This document shows positions 34,130-46,619 of a stretch of 64,000 nucleotides of DNA, one piece after another (positions within the stretch are counted from its first letter, which is position 1; every line of letters starts with the position of its first letter). This DNA comes from Dichetophora obliterata. Its lineage: Eukaryota; Arthropoda; Insecta; Diptera; Sciomyzidae. The stretch is taken from NCBI GenBank assembly GCA_963920525.1, contig OY986438.1, forward strand, positions 99,621,349-99,685,348, written 5' to 3'. The notes under the pieces were generated by a model that ran no database searches, was not told the DNA's origin, and was given only the letters and a program-made list of their open reading frames with translations. Position numbers and translations under genes: made by a program.

Positions 34130-35060
34130 GGCAATAATTGACCTAAGGGCATCAAATTTACAACATTTGTTGTCAATGGTAATATCTCGAATAATAAAAA
34201 AAAATTGCCACACCCCCTATTTCCGCCCACAAGTTAATAACAACGCTATATTTCAGACGAATTCGGTTGTATTGGGGTAAAATTTAGTAACTTAGTTCGT
34301 ATGGTTTTTATCGACAATTCAACCAAAAATGGGCGTGGACGAACTATAACTACGTCTACTTTTCAGAAACTATAATTCCTGAGTTGTGCATGTTTTTCTA
34401 ATGAAACTTGGTTTATATATGCTATGAGACCAAGTGGTGGGAACTAGATGTATAAATTTTTCTGCTCCTACTTTAACCCCCCTTCTATATATATAAAATC
34501 GTGTGCGTGGTGTCTCTTAGGATCTCAAGAACGGCAACACCTAAGACCACCAAATTTACAATGTCTGTTGATATCTCGGTTAATAAAAAAGCCACACCCA
34601 TTTTACCAACCACAAATTAAAAAAATGCTATATTTCGGACGGTTTTGATTGTATCAGACTAAAATTTAGTAATTTAGTTTGTGTGGTTATTGCCTGAAAC
34701 TGTACTAAAAATGGGTGTCCAAGCCCTGTTTAACAGCCCACAAATCAATAAAAGTACTTTATTTAAGATGATTTTGGTCGTATAAGACTTAAATTAAGTA
34801 ATTTAGTTTGTATAGTTACATTCGGGAACAGTACTAAAATTGGGCGTGGTTGCTCTATCGAAACGCCCAATTTTTGATAAATCATTAAAATTTGGCCAAA
34901 CTCCCTTTTACCGCCCACAACTCAATAAAAATGCTATATTTCAGATGGTTTTGGTCGTATTAGACTAAAATTTGGTAAATTAGTGCAAATAGTTATTTTC
35001 GAAAACTGAACTATAAATGGGCGTAGTCGCACTACAAACATGCCACTTCAGATATATAAA
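34130..35060. repeat. degenerate tandem array with GGGCGTGG motif
   Basis: At least four units share CACAAATCAATAAAAATGCT, TATATTTCAGACGG, TTTTGGTCGTAT, ACTAAAATTTAGTAA and AAAAATGGGCGTGG. Anchor spacing is 127-180 bp, plus one longer gap. The same family in reverse forms 17800-18060. An adjacent segment (34490-34600, CAAGAACGGCAACACCTAAG) belongs to the same composite. Function unknown. Confidence 0.8.
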
Positions 35061-37369
35061 AAATTAAATTTTTTTTCTGATTGGCATGAAAATTCTTATA
35101 ATGAATTTTTTACTCAAAAATTTCTTTAAAGCCTGTAAAAGCTTAGCAACTAAATAAATAAGTGAATAAATAAAAAGCATTTTACACAATTCAAAAGCAT
35201 TGAAATAAAAGATATGAGAGATGTGAGTTTCTCAGCAATGAATTCTTTATCATTGTTAACCTTGATTTCCTTATAAAGCGGTATATTGGAAAATTAGATT
35301 TAAAATTTTTAGTCATATATTTGGCTGGACTGAAATTGAGTTTGATTTTAGCCCAAACTAAGCTATCGCTGTGCTCAACTTCTTCTAAGTTTTTTTCGAA
35401 GCATGTCTCTAGATGTTCTTCTGACAGATTTTGGCTTAAATCGCAAGTTTTTGGGCAGGAAATTGCAAATGTCATTAAGGAAGTTTGCAGCACTTTAGCC
35501 AGTTTCATTCGCCTGTTACAGTTCTATGCACGATTCGTGCAATTGAATTGATTGCAAGCTTTATCCTTTTTCTTGCCTTGGAACGCAGCAAAAGTTTCCG
35601 AGAATAATTTGAATGTGAATGAGAGTAGCAATATTTTTTTGCTTAAAATGGTCGTTTAGAATTTAATTGCTTTGAAGCTGTCCTTAAGTTTTACCTGTCA
35701 GCTACGTTTTTCTTTATCATTTATTGCTGACTTAAAACGAAAGCCTTCGCTAAGGCAGTCAAAGTTGTCTGGATAAAGAAAAAAAGAAATCGTAGCATCA
35801 TCTCCACCTTACTTAATTGACACATTTCTCGTATTCATTTGACCTTGAATAATAAATGAGTCCTCGAGAAGAAAAAAACTACATCCTGCCGTTGTATATA
35901 CCTTTCCGAAATGATTAATAAGCAAGCCGTAATGACAACCTTTTTGACACAGCAGCGTCATCGACCCAAAGCACCTCCACTTAACCCACTCAACCGCTCT
36001 CCCCAAGCAACGTTACATTACTTAGCCACCCAGTTCTGCTGCTGCTCCTGCCTTCGAGTGAAACTTCGATTCGCGTGCTTAACAGTTTTTACGACTTCCG
36101 TCCCATCCAATTTTTCTTGTGTGCCTTTGCTTTTTTATGTCCTTCCACCACCTGCTTGTAATAATTTTGTTTCCTTACTCTCACTCTTTTTCTCGCTATA
36201 ATTTTAATGCCATTACATGCTTGCAGAGGAAATCTTTTATCCTGGATAAATTCGTTGTATACATCGATTCAAGTTTATAAGCAAAGCGAGCTTTTGAAAA
36301 CTCAGGGCAACAGCTGAAACGATCCTTCTGACCTTGGAGCATAATCGAAAGCTCAGCAAAAGACTTGAGAAGTAACATTTTGTTGTAGCCTTTTGTGTGC
36401 TTTTTTGTTATTCTTTTAATGTGAATTAATGGTCCAACTTGAGCATAGCATGTCCGGAGCAGGCCTAATAAAATCTCTGTTATTGAATGTAATTTGCAGA
36501 AAAGACCTTTTTTTCACTGTGTTGGGTCTAGTCTTGGCCAGGTCTGGGAGCGAGCACATGAATTAATAATCATAATCATTTTTATCGTTTTTTACATCAA
36601 GGAAATGTGCACGTTTTTTTTGCTGTTGTTGTAGTGGCTGTTGTTGTGTTTAACTTTTATTATGGACTATAATGATATACATAACAAAGCTTTGGAATTT
36701 CCGCATGATTTTATTACTCATAGATCTATACAAAAAGATCTATTTTAAAAAATAAAGAGTAGTAAAAAATGTTGCTCAACACGCAAGCATAATCTTTACA
36801 TTGAATTTAATTCTTTTTTTTTAGGAGTATCACAGAATAAACATAAATTATTAACTTAAGCATTTTGAGCTTCAGCAGGGGAGGGAGCCTCATGTTGGCT
36901 GTTGACTTTTCTCAACTACGCCCTTTTACTCTGGTTGAAAACATGCTAAAAAATTACTAAGTGAAATCAATTTTAGGAATGTCGTAGTCTGGGTTGTTAG
37001 CAACCAGTTTCTGTGGTAACGATTGTGGTAATCTATTGGAATCAGGGGAAACACTTTATGGTTAATTCCACAAAAATAGGGAAACTTTTGGATATAATTC
37101 GTCTAAAATATTTTTACTCCTGGGATCTTACTGGGTGTGGTGTATATGGTGGATGACTTTTTTATTACACCATATCTTAAAGGGTTAATCACTAAATTTC
37201 ATATTTTATGAGAAATTTAAGATTTTGTGAATTATATATTTTTGATTAGTATCACCTCCTGTCTGTCTATCCGTATGTCCATCTGTGATAGCGATAACAG
37301 CCGTAATTTAAGGGCTGTCGTAACAAAACTCGACATATAAAATTTTTATTCAAAAATAAAGAACTAGTT
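35061..37369. other. no gene recognised
   Basis: The frames at 35191-35508, 35321-35551 and 35911-36201 have no family motif. Local CTG/TTG-rich tracts (36040-36190, 36615-36655) explain the longest. Confidence 0.4.
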
Positions 37370-37910
37370 AAAAAATAGGCCAAATAGGATAAAAACCACG
37401 CCTACTTTCCATACAAAGTGAATTTACCAAAACGATGAAATATCTTTGAATTGCACAAAAATTAATCTAATGACTTCAAATTTTGTAAATAAGCTTTTAC
37501 CTTAACATGCATCTTGAGTATGAAGTTTGTAAAATCAAATGAAAATCACGGCTACCTCCTCTACAAAGTTACTTTATGAAATCGGTAAAATCTTCATAAA
37601 TTCAACAAAAAATAGTACAATGGCTTCAAATTTTGCAAATTAGTTAAAATCTTAGCAATGCACTTGATGTTTGAAGTTTGTTATATAAATTGAAAATTCC
37701 GCCTACCGCCCATACAAAGTGACGTCATCATTACAGCAAAACCTTCCATTCCAAAAAATTAAGAAACAAATATAGGTTTTAATTTGATATTTTACACATA
37801 AGCTTTAACTCATAAGTAAAAGCTTTCAAACATTTACACACCCTGAGTTTCAAATTTGAAATATTGGGATTAAAAAAACTACGTCCTATAAAAGTGACAT
37901 CATCAAAATA
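37370..37910. repeat. degenerate tandem repeat, ~170-bp unit, three copies
   Basis: Three successive units share ACCACGCCTAC-type sequence, CATACAAAGT, CAAAATTTGAAGTCATT-like blocks (ATGGCTTCAAATTTTG) and a GAAGTTTGT box. The unit differs from the GGGCGTGG family but has a similar style and decay. Confidence 0.65.
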
Positions 37911-39325
37911 ATACAACATTGAAAAATTGGAATATGTTTTGGGGTATTTTAACTTCGGTCCATTCGAAGATAATTTTTTGTAGTTATTATTATAGAACTT
38001 TTAATAGAAGTCTAAGGACTTAATAGATTTTAATGAAATTTAGTACCTAGGGGCTTGTGAGATCGTTGATTATAATATCAACACAAGATTTTTCAAATTC
38101 AAAATGGCAAATCCAATGTGGCTACCATGATTATAAACATAAATGAAAAAAGTGACCTTTGTCATTAACTAAGTTCCTTACGCTTTTTCTTCAACTCCGA
38201 ATGTAATTCGAAATTAAATCTGTATATTTTTATTTTTATTTTATATAACGCACAGTGGTCAAAAAGGTCGTTTTTTGGAAAAAAGTCTGTAACTTTTGAC
38301 ACAGTTGAGATATTGAAAAAATTTGTTGTTTACCAGATTTTGAAAACAACAAGAATTAGTTTTCTTTAGTAAACATTTAAATTATCATACAGTTTTTTAT
38401 TAAATTATGTAAATTACACATTTTTTAGCTTACCAAAAGAGTAATGTTTGGAGCGTTTTTTCACAGAAATAAGACGACAGGAAGATCTTGGAATAGGACA
38501 TGAAAACTTTAACCAGAAAATATGTCAGTGATCAGAAAACTCGTTCGGAAATATTAGAAGAGCAGAATTGAAGTAACTCAGTTAAAGGACACAAATGATC
38601 CTTTGATATCGTGAAAGGCATGAGATATTTGTGTGAGTGTGTAGATATGAGTAAAAAAAACATGAGTATGAATTTTCGATCTTACACCCTACTTACAGAA
38701 GTAGCTATGCCATAAATGTCCCAGCAGCGGATTTGCCAGTGGCTACCATAGAACTAATACAGAATAAATTACCAAGTAAGGAAGCATTACTTTTTTCAAA
38801 AAGTAATGCGTCTGCATATAGCAGAAGTAATTAACTCATACCTCATTACCTGTAATGTAGCATACAAGGAAAAGTAATGCAGTGATTTTTATAACTTAAT
38901 ACAAGTAGTATGTTACTCCATAACTTCTAGGTAATGCTGAAGGGAGGCGATCACTTACCTCCTCTCTCATTCAATGTTAAATGTAAGGCCTTTTATGTAT
39001 AGTAAGGTAATATAGTCGGAAGTAGTGGTCATTACAAGGTAATTGATGCTTCATATATTCGGAATATATTCCATCCGCTACTGGGGTTAATGTAGGCGTT
39101 GTATATTTTACGATTTCAAGTAAATTACTAGATTTAGAAAATGAGCGCGTGTATGTATAATTTAATTCAATTCACTGTATTCATGCAGTGTAAAGTAATT
39201 CGATTGAAAGCAAAGAAAAGAAAAGCTCAATTTAAATTGCAGTTATTAGAAATAAAATGCACCAGCAATGAGTAATAAACGTCTACAATCATTTCCTTTA
39301 CAGCCTCATCTAGAGTAAGTAATTG
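37911..39325. other. no gene recognised
   Basis: AT-rich. AGCATTACTTTTT/AAAAAGTAATGC (about 38785-38815) is a short palindrome, and AAGTAATGC recurs nearby (about 38873), perhaps a decayed MITE. No frame of interest. Confidence 0.4.
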
Positions 39326-39329
39326 TTCT

Positions 39330-40110
39330 TCTGGTTGACGCCTTAGACTTGTGATTTACGGATCAGATGAAGTTAATACAACAATTAATACAGCTACAAC
39401 TGCATTTTCTAGAATTCATTAATCTAAATTTTTTCTAATCCTTGTTCCGGGCTTTTTCAGATTCCTCAGAAAGAACACCAATAGGTAGCAATGCTGCTTG
39501 AATAATTTGTCTGCACTAAAATTTTATGAACTGTAACTGGCATATAATATCAACTACAGTTTTAACAAAAAGCTCTGCAGTTTTATAAACGTAATCACCA
39601 AACTTATTGGCATCAATATTTACTCCACAAGTTATGCCTTGCAATATTATGCGAAATCTTTCTATTAGTTCTTCATTCACATCTGTAATATCGGCGACCA
39701 ATTGTGGATTGGAAAAAATCTTCTGGAAGTATTTCCATCATTTGTTTTTCAAGTGCCTTGCTTTACGAAATCAGCAATTAAACCTAGTTTTTGTATTTAT
39801 GCTTGCTGAATCTTTGCTTTATTTTAATTTTTTATTACACGGTTATCATTGTTTGTAAACCATTTCTGAAAAGGTAAATTATAGCCAATGTGTAGGATAC
39901 ATTCCATGAACTTAATTCGTGCATTTAACGGTAACATTCCTAATTGACAAGCAACGTTGTCCGTTATTTTTTCTTTAAGCACGTTCAAGTGGTTCATTTC
40001 TGTACACTGATGGAAATATGTGTTAAAATTAAATGAAATTGTGTTTATATTAAATAAATTTGTTTTTGAAATATAGCTTGAAACAATTTCATTTAAGTTA
40101 AACACAAATG
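39330..40110 (-). pseudogene. broken insect repetitive ORF, unnamed family
   Basis: The minus strand carries in order LPFQKWF, a decayed NTNDGNTARRFF-like stretch, DVNEELIERFRIILQGI, GVNIDANKFGDYVYKTAELF, MPVTVHKILVQ, and ALLPIGVLSEE followed by KARNKD and NSRKCS. I recognise this order from highly repeated insect ORFs of probable transposon origin, but cannot assign a superfamily. Frame changes occur near 39830, 39700 and 39520, plus stops. Neither terminal repeats nor a duplication were found. Confidence 0.55.
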
Positions 40111-41505
40111 TTTTTAAAGTTTAATTTAAAACAAAAGTTTTTGTTTTCAAAACAATGTTTTTAAATATACTTTCATTGTAAAAATTTTAAGTTTAAACAC
40201 ATTTATTTAAACGAAAAATGGAATGAAAAAATTTAATATTTAAAACAAATATTTTAAAACTTAATTAAAAAATATAATTATTAAATTAACAACAAATAAA
40301 TTAAACCGAATTTTTTTCGATGCCATTTTTTAACTTTTTCGAGTTTTAGCAGTAAGATTCGTGATCAGTGACCCCTGGGGCCCCCCGAATAACAAATTTT
40401 TTGACTTCATTTGATGAAGTTTGCATTTTACTGAGGCTTGAAATATTTTAAATATCCATATAATTAATTAGTTTTTATATCATCTTATGTTCAATATTTC
40501 TAAATAATATTCAAAAATATTTTCAATCAATCAAATGTAAAATCGAGGTCTCAGTTGTCTGGCAATAATTTTCAATGATTCTACTGCACACAATTTTTTA
40601 ATTCAATCTCTGATAGCGATGCATTTTTTGTTATTAAAAGGGAAAGTTATACAAAAAATAGAAATAAGTTTATAGTTGAAAATTAAACACGCTTGTTTGA
40701 AATTTTGTTTTGTAAAAACGCAAATGAGTTAGATTTCAATATTAAAATTTTTTGGTTAATTTTAAAGTATGTATGTTTTTTTTCTCAGTGTAGGTTTTGA
40801 TTCACATATTTGTATAGATATATATAACAAACGGATGTTGAGGGTGTTTGAATTGCCACTTGGGCGGTTTTTCCGTCTATCATACTAAGTATTAAGTCAT
40901 GTTTGACTTTAAAAGCCCTACCACAAGTGGTTATTTTAGTATCACACATCTTTGAAATATGTTTCTTCATATCATCTACTAGAGAAAATATTTTTTCTTA
41001 AGTTTCCTGTGCAAACTCCAAGGAAATCGGTCGACAATATTGGGTTGATGAAGGATTATTATTTTTCCAATATTCAACATTTGCATTGGAAATCAATCTC
41101 AATGGAACCATTCAGACAATATAAATGTTTTGTCTGAAAAATCATTTCCTGGAGAAAATCATTGTTGATACTCAGCTTGCCCTGATGAGCCATGACTACC
41201 CCATTTACTTATTAAAGTAAAATTGTCCTCAGGAATACTTTAAATTTGTAATTCAGATTTCAGATTAACTCTCAGAATGCTTAATATGTTGAAACTATTT
41301 TTACGAAAATAATGGAACTCAAAGCAAAATAAACAAGTTGACGATTATTTCGCTAACTTTTTTTCATATAACATAAGTGTTCTCTCTGCCAATCTTTCAT
41401 TTGAATGATAGTAAACATGTGCCTAAAAGTATGCAATGCATTATAACAGTTTATGTAGAAATGCTTCATTTTTGTGGGTAGAAAAGGAAAAATGAATATT
41501 ATTCA
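40111..41505. other. no gene recognised
   Basis: Extremely A/T-rich (40110-40320 alternates TTTAAA-type words). A GGGGCCCCCCGAAT tract near 40377-40390 is the only GC island. No supported gene. Confidence 0.4.
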
Positions 41506-41509
41506 CTAA

Positions 41510-41653
41510 CTGCATTATTCTGTAACACGAAGAAGCACGCACACCAACGATGAGAAAGACACGAGAAGCAATACAATTTTGTATGGAAGAAAGTATTGCT
41601 TCTCGTGTCTCTCTCATCGTTGGTGTTCTTCTTCGTGGCACAGAATAATGCAG
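41510..41653. mobile_element. snapback MITE, copy 2, TAA duplication
   Basis: Hairpin with ends CTGCATTATTCTGT and ACAGAATAATGCAG, stem words CACACCAACGATGAGA and GACACGAGAAGCAATAC, and TAA on both sides. It matches 19404-19542. TAA duplication would fit PIF/Harbinger, although copy 1 shows TTTA instead. Confidence 0.85.
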
Positions 41654-41706
41654 TAAATGGCAAATGTTGGCAATTGATTTTTTTTTATAAATAAAAGTAG
41701 ACATTT

Positions 41707-43110
41707 GGACCTATTTTGCCAAATCTGTTATTCTGTTATGAATTTTCTGTTATGAATCATAATAGATGCCGACCATAAAAGATCTGTTAAAATTGGTATT
41801 ATGCCTTTCGATCTTTTATGGTATCCTGTTATCAATCTTCGAAAACAAAAATCTATTATAATTCCGTTAACTTCTGTTATGTAACAGCTGATTGCTGTCA
41901 AAAAATTAAAGAAAACAACGCAAGTTGAATTGCAAATATTTTTGCAAAATTGGCATTAAAGAAGTGTCGTGCATTAGCATTACAAACTAGCATGTCCTTT
42001 TTGATTAAATTGCTTGTTTTAAAACAATACTAAGAGGGCTACCCATAGCGCGTTTACAATGATTGCAGAAGCTCAAGTTTAAAACAAAAGTCGTGACGGA
42101 CGCAGTTATGGTGAAGGTGGTAGCGAAAGGGACAGAGGTCCCCGTGCAAGTTTCAAATGTAAGGAACAACGGGGAGATGAGCATGATGATCGCGATCGCC
42201 GTGGCCAAAGAAATGGTGGTGGTGGACGCAATTATGACTTTACCGAACAACTAGATGTGCGTTCTGATTGTGTATGTATAATTATTGGATGCGCAGGATC
42301 TAATATTCAGACAATACTATCTGATTATAATGTGAACGTTGATTTAGATAAGGAAACAAAGATGGTAACCATATCTGGAAATTTCAAAGGAAACATCAAA
42401 GATGCTGCATAGATGGCGATAAAAGTAGCTCATCCTACCAAACGACTTCCACAACAGTACAGTAGAATAAATCCAAAGGGATCTTTCATAGTAGACGCCG
42501 AGATCGTTATTAAAAACTAAAGCTGCAGCAAAGTAGAATTCCAGAAAGTAGAATAAATTCCTTTCTAGACATAAGTCAGCTTGACATTCATATAATTTTT
42601 ATGCTGCATTTTTATACACATACATTTATAATATTTTATTTAGAAACCCCTATTATAAAAATTATAAATTATTGTACAAAAATAGAAAATACATTTTATA
42701 TGCAATTTAAAAAAAACTACACGGATTAAAGTTATTTTTTTAGTCTTCCAAGTTTTTGTTTCATAAATTAAGCATAACGAAACACAAAACAATCTGATTT
42801 AGCTTGACTTATTAAATTTATTCAAATTCGTTATGATAAAAGGCAGAAAAATTTATCTGTTATTCTTTTGTGTTTCATAACAGATTTCATAGCAGATTTT
42901 GTCATTCAGAATACCAAATAAAAGATTTTGTAAAAGATTTGTTGACAGTTCGAAAAATCTGCTATGATTTATAACAGATTTCATAAAAGATTGTCGTGCA
43001 GAATACCAATTCTGGTCTCGTAACAGATTTTTTGACAGCTCAAGAATTTGTATGGGAAATCATAACAGAAAAACAGAATTTTTTCATAAAAGATTCCGCA
43101 GAATAGGCCC
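41707..43110. mobile_element. DNA transposon with GGNCCTATTNTGC ends carrying gene-derived DNA
   Basis: GGACCTATTTTGCC at the left and GCAGAATAGGCCC at the right are inverted, and similarity continues about 50 bp (TTCTGTTATGA blocks). Right-hand subterminal repeats CATAACAGATTT / ATAAAAGATTT occur several times (42880-43090). No transposase motif. The interior has the KH/RGG gene fragment. A target duplication is not evident in the AT-rich flanks. Confidence 0.6.
42083..42515 (+). pseudogene. KH-domain/RGG-type RNA-binding protein fragment
   Basis: About 106 codons are continuously open from 42083. They start with an Arg/Gly/Asp-rich region (GERDR-like, RDRRGQRNGGGG) and then a KH-like fold, YDFTEQLDVRSD, CIIIGCAGSNIQTIL (GxxG loop GCAG), NVDLDKETKMVTISG and FKGNIKDAA, followed by TAG and MAIKVA. 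The composition is GC-richer than its surroundings. A DEAD-box helicase with an N-terminal KH domain, or another KH protein, is possible; the parent gene is not identified. It has no start, is truncated, and carries at least one stop, so it is a captured or retroposed fragment. Confidence 0.6.
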
Positions 43111-43539
43111 AATTATTATCTTTCAATGGACACCAATAAACCTGCTGCAGCAAAGTGCGCTAATACAGAGATGCTCCACGCAAGTTGCATTTGTTTTTAC
43201 TTTTATGCACACCAATGATATGTGAATATTTTAAAAACGATTCGTATTATTATAAGTATTTTTCTGCTGATTTAATAACAAATATACATTTATTTTAATT
43301 CAAAAAAAAACAATGAAAAAAAGTTTAAATATAAGATTTATACTGAATTCAATTTAAAAATAAAATTGAACAATTTTAAAATGCAAAAATTTAATTACTT
43401 TTTCCGTTTTTTTTTTAAAAATGTACATTTTTTAAAATCTGTTAACGGATTATTAATACTTGATCATTTTCTGATGAAAACTTTTCTAATAAATTGATAT
43501 TTTTTAATTTGAAAACAGACTTTTTTTCCGAAAATAAAC

Positions 43540-43811
43540 CATAGTGCGTTGCCGCGAATAATGTTGTAAGCGACAAATGATGCAAAAATATTATATAAAT
43601 ATATAAATATTATAAAATATATATACCGTTAAAAATGGTATGGGTTGGATCTGGATATTTTCAGGCAAATTTATTTTCAACTCTAACACCAATAAAGAGG
43701 AAATTAAAATCAAATAATTCTAAGTGTGCTATTAAAAAGGTTTTTTTTTTTTAAATTCCGGAAAACTTTTAGTTTTGTCGATTACAACGTTATTCGCGAC
43801 AACGCACAGTG
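43540..43811. mobile_element. 272-bp MITE, possibly Transib-like
   Basis: CATAGTGCGTTGCCGCGAAT at the left pairs with ATTCGCGACAACGCACAGTG at the right, and the inverted similarity extends about 35 bp through GTTGTAA. The right end reads CACTGTG inward, which fits the CACWRTG Transib start; the left end has one mismatch. A 5-bp duplication is not visible. Confidence 0.65.
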
Positions 43812-44329
43812 CGCTGTCCCATTGACAAAAACCGAAACGTTTGACACCTAACAATATTGGTATCAATCGACAGGTAATGGCATAGATAAGCTAAAAACAA
43901 TATTAAGAGGAAAGACTCAGTTTTGGCTACGCTGTAACGCTTTAAATTTGAGAAATTTAAAAAAAATCATGTTTTGTTCAATTCGTTTTGGGTTCTCTTA
44001 AATAAATAATTGTCATAAATTTGTGTTTTGATTAAACTGATCTAATGAAATTTTTTTATTATCAATAAGCAGAATTAAGAAATCTTAGATAATATAAAAT
44101 TTAAAACATATTTTAGTAATTTTAATATATGACGTTATGAAATGAAAAATTTTAGAAATTGACAAAGTTCGATAAAAAAAACAATTCCCATTAAATTAAG
44201 CTCAATTTTTTGTAACCTACTAGTATAGGTACTATATAACCAGGAACTGCAAATAACCTTTCCTATTTCGTCTTACAAATATATATATATTTTTTTAAAT
44301 GCTTAAATAAAAAATGTACATATAAAATC

Positions 44330-44860
44330 GAGTAAAAAAACAATATAGGTCCGAGGGAGGTACCCCTATGGTCTAACCGATTTCGACTATTTTCAGTACA
44401 CATTTATTACTCTTTTTGACTACTATTCTAACGAATTTTTGTTAAGATCGGTAAATTTTTATATGTACTTCCCATACAAAATCAAGTAAAATATAAATAT
44501 AGGTCCAAAGGAGTAGGGGTACCTCTCAAACTGATTTGGTTCTAACTGATTTAAATCATTTTAGTACATATTTATTACTATGTTTGCTTATTATTTTGAT
44601 GAACTCTTGTTAATATCGGTCAACCTTTGTATGTACCTCCCACATAACACCAAGTAAAAAAATTAATTTAGGTCTTAAGGAAGTCTAACTGATTTCGACT
44701 ATTTTTAGAGCACATCTATTACTCTATTCTTCTACGCTTCTGACGTATTTGTAAGGAGCGGCCAACCTTTGTATGTACCCTCTCATACAAAATCAAGTAA
44801 AAAATTAATAAAGGCCCAAGGGTGGTAACCCTAGAGTGTACCCGATTGCGAGCATTTTCG
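44330..44860. repeat. tandem array of the ~165-bp dispersed repeat, reverse orientation
   Basis: About three units share TATAGGTCCRAGGG, GGTACCCCTATGG-like, CTGATTTCGACTATTTT, ACATTTATTACTC, TGTTAAGATCGGT and TATGTACCTCCCATACAAAA. They are reverse-complement relatives of 525-790. Confidence 0.8.
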
Positions 44861-45224
44861 AAATTTTTCTTAATTGGCTGAAACTAATTGAGCATACAAA
44901 ATTGCATTATCACTCCTTCTATTTTTGTCCAACTTTCAAATGGGGACAACTCACTGTGCGACGCTTCAATATTTCCAGGCAAATAATGTTAGTGAACAAT
45001 TAAATCACAAAGTTGAGTTTAATATTTTAGGAAAAAATATTTTTTATTAAAAATTAAGATGAAAAAATATCATGAGAGAGGAAAATAGTCAGTTGCTGTT
45101 GCAAGCGATGTTTGTTTTATGACGCAACAAGGCGTTGAGCATTGAACTTAATCGTGTTCCTCGTAAGGAGCTTGAATTGATCGAAAAGTCGGATTGAAAA
45201 CTGAACTTACTTAAGAGTATAAAA

Positions 45225-45450
45225 ACAACACATTTTTAGGATCCACCATACTGTCAAAAAAATTTTTAAATTTCTTACATCTGATTCGAAATCAGCGATC
45301 AGCGCATCTGCAAAGAGTATAAGACAAAAACACATTTTTAGAGTCTACCCTAGTAAATTTTTTTTTAAAATTCTAACATAAGATCTGCGACCCTTAATAC
45401 TGCCAGCACATATTAAAAGCAAATAAACACATTTTTAGTATCAAAAGAAT
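45225..45450. repeat. three ~95-bp tandem units
   Basis: AGTATAAAAACAACACATTT, AAAAACACATTTTTAGAGTC and AAATAAACACATTTTTAGTA head successive units, each followed by a TTTTTAAATTCTTACAT-type block. Diverged and non-coding. Confidence 0.6.
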
Positions 45451-46407
45451 TTTTCAAATTCTTAGTAGGTGTTCACACGTCTGTTAAATTATAGAATCAA
45501 TCAAAATTTGTTATTGCTTTCCTATGTAGCAAAAAAAAAATCAACACTTTCAGAGATCGAAAATTAACTTCAAACACTACATCACATCTGTCAAAATTTT
45601 GATTGAGCTCCAGACCTGCATCAATCAGTCAAAGGGTTGCATTTTTTTACTTACTGCTTTGTGCAACTAATTAGGGAAACTATATAAACATAGAAACTTT
45701 AGAACAATTCGTTATTTTGTTTACGAAAAACACAGAGTTTGGTCAAGTTATTCATTACCTTTATGTAAAAGCCCGTTTCTTAATTATTCAACAGTATTTT
45801 TGAAAATCTGGAACAAATCTTAAATACATAACACTGTTCAACAGAAAGAAAAATAACAACAGATTCTGATAGAGGGGACCAAACAAAAAAATATACGTGT
45901 ATCGGCGTTTTGAAAGATTACGTCTGAGTTTTATTTTAGAGGAGGTTTAATTTATCCCCCTTTTGAACATTCTCATAGTGAATCGGCAAACGAAACCATG
46001 TGACCCTTACGTTTTTGGTATAGGATGTGTTCAGCACATTTATGTAAAATATTACGAGGAACATTTTCGTGGAATATTTTAACCCTCTAACTCTTTAATG
46101 TATGGGGTCTTTTTTGACCTGTTTTTGATAAAGGACAAATAAGACCCATAACGAACAATTTTTTGGGTTTTTCTTAGGATAAGTCATTTAGAAAAATTTA
46201 TGGATCCGAGATCTCGTGTTCGTTGCTTACGAGTTCGAGATTGCGAGTGAAAAACACGTCATTTTAGCTTTATAATACGTCAAATGTCATTTAGGTTCAA
46301 AATACGTCAAAAAGACGTATTTAACGTCATTCTGGCAACACTGCTATCCGCAAGCAGCGAAACTTTTTGTTAATAATATAAAAACCTGAGCAAAATAAAA
46401 ATTATCA
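45451..46407. other. no gene recognised
   Basis: AT-rich. AATACGTCAAA-type words recur at 46262-46335 and a short GAGATCTCGTGTTCGTTGC/GTTCGAGATTGCGAG inverted motif lies at about 46207-46245. No supported element. Confidence 0.4.
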
Positions 46408-46619
46408 GCCCAATTCTGAATGATTTTTCCCGGGGAATTGGAAAAGGAGTTTTCATTTGTTAAAAAAGCAGATGAAGATATCACATGTTTTTTTACACTC
46501 ATGAATCCATTGTTGATGAACAAATTTGCATTAAAAATTTCCAAAATGTTTTTGAACTTTATCTTAAAAATGAAAACTCCCTTTTCCAATTCCGCGGGAA
46601 AAATCGTTCAAAATTGAGC
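46408..46619. mobile_element. 212-bp MITE
   Basis: GCCCAATTCTGAATGATTTT and GGGGAATTGGAAAAGGAG at the left are inverted at the right (CCCTTTTCCAATTCCGCGGG, CAAAATTGAGC), giving arms of about 60 bp. Both-strand open frames are mirror images of the arms. A partial copy of the right half is at about 51700-51775. Confidence 0.75.

Noticed and set aside
36040..36200. Cys/Leu/Ser-rich frame as a secreted or membrane protein
   Set aside because: It derives from CTG/TTC-rich low-complexity DNA and has no start context or homology signal.
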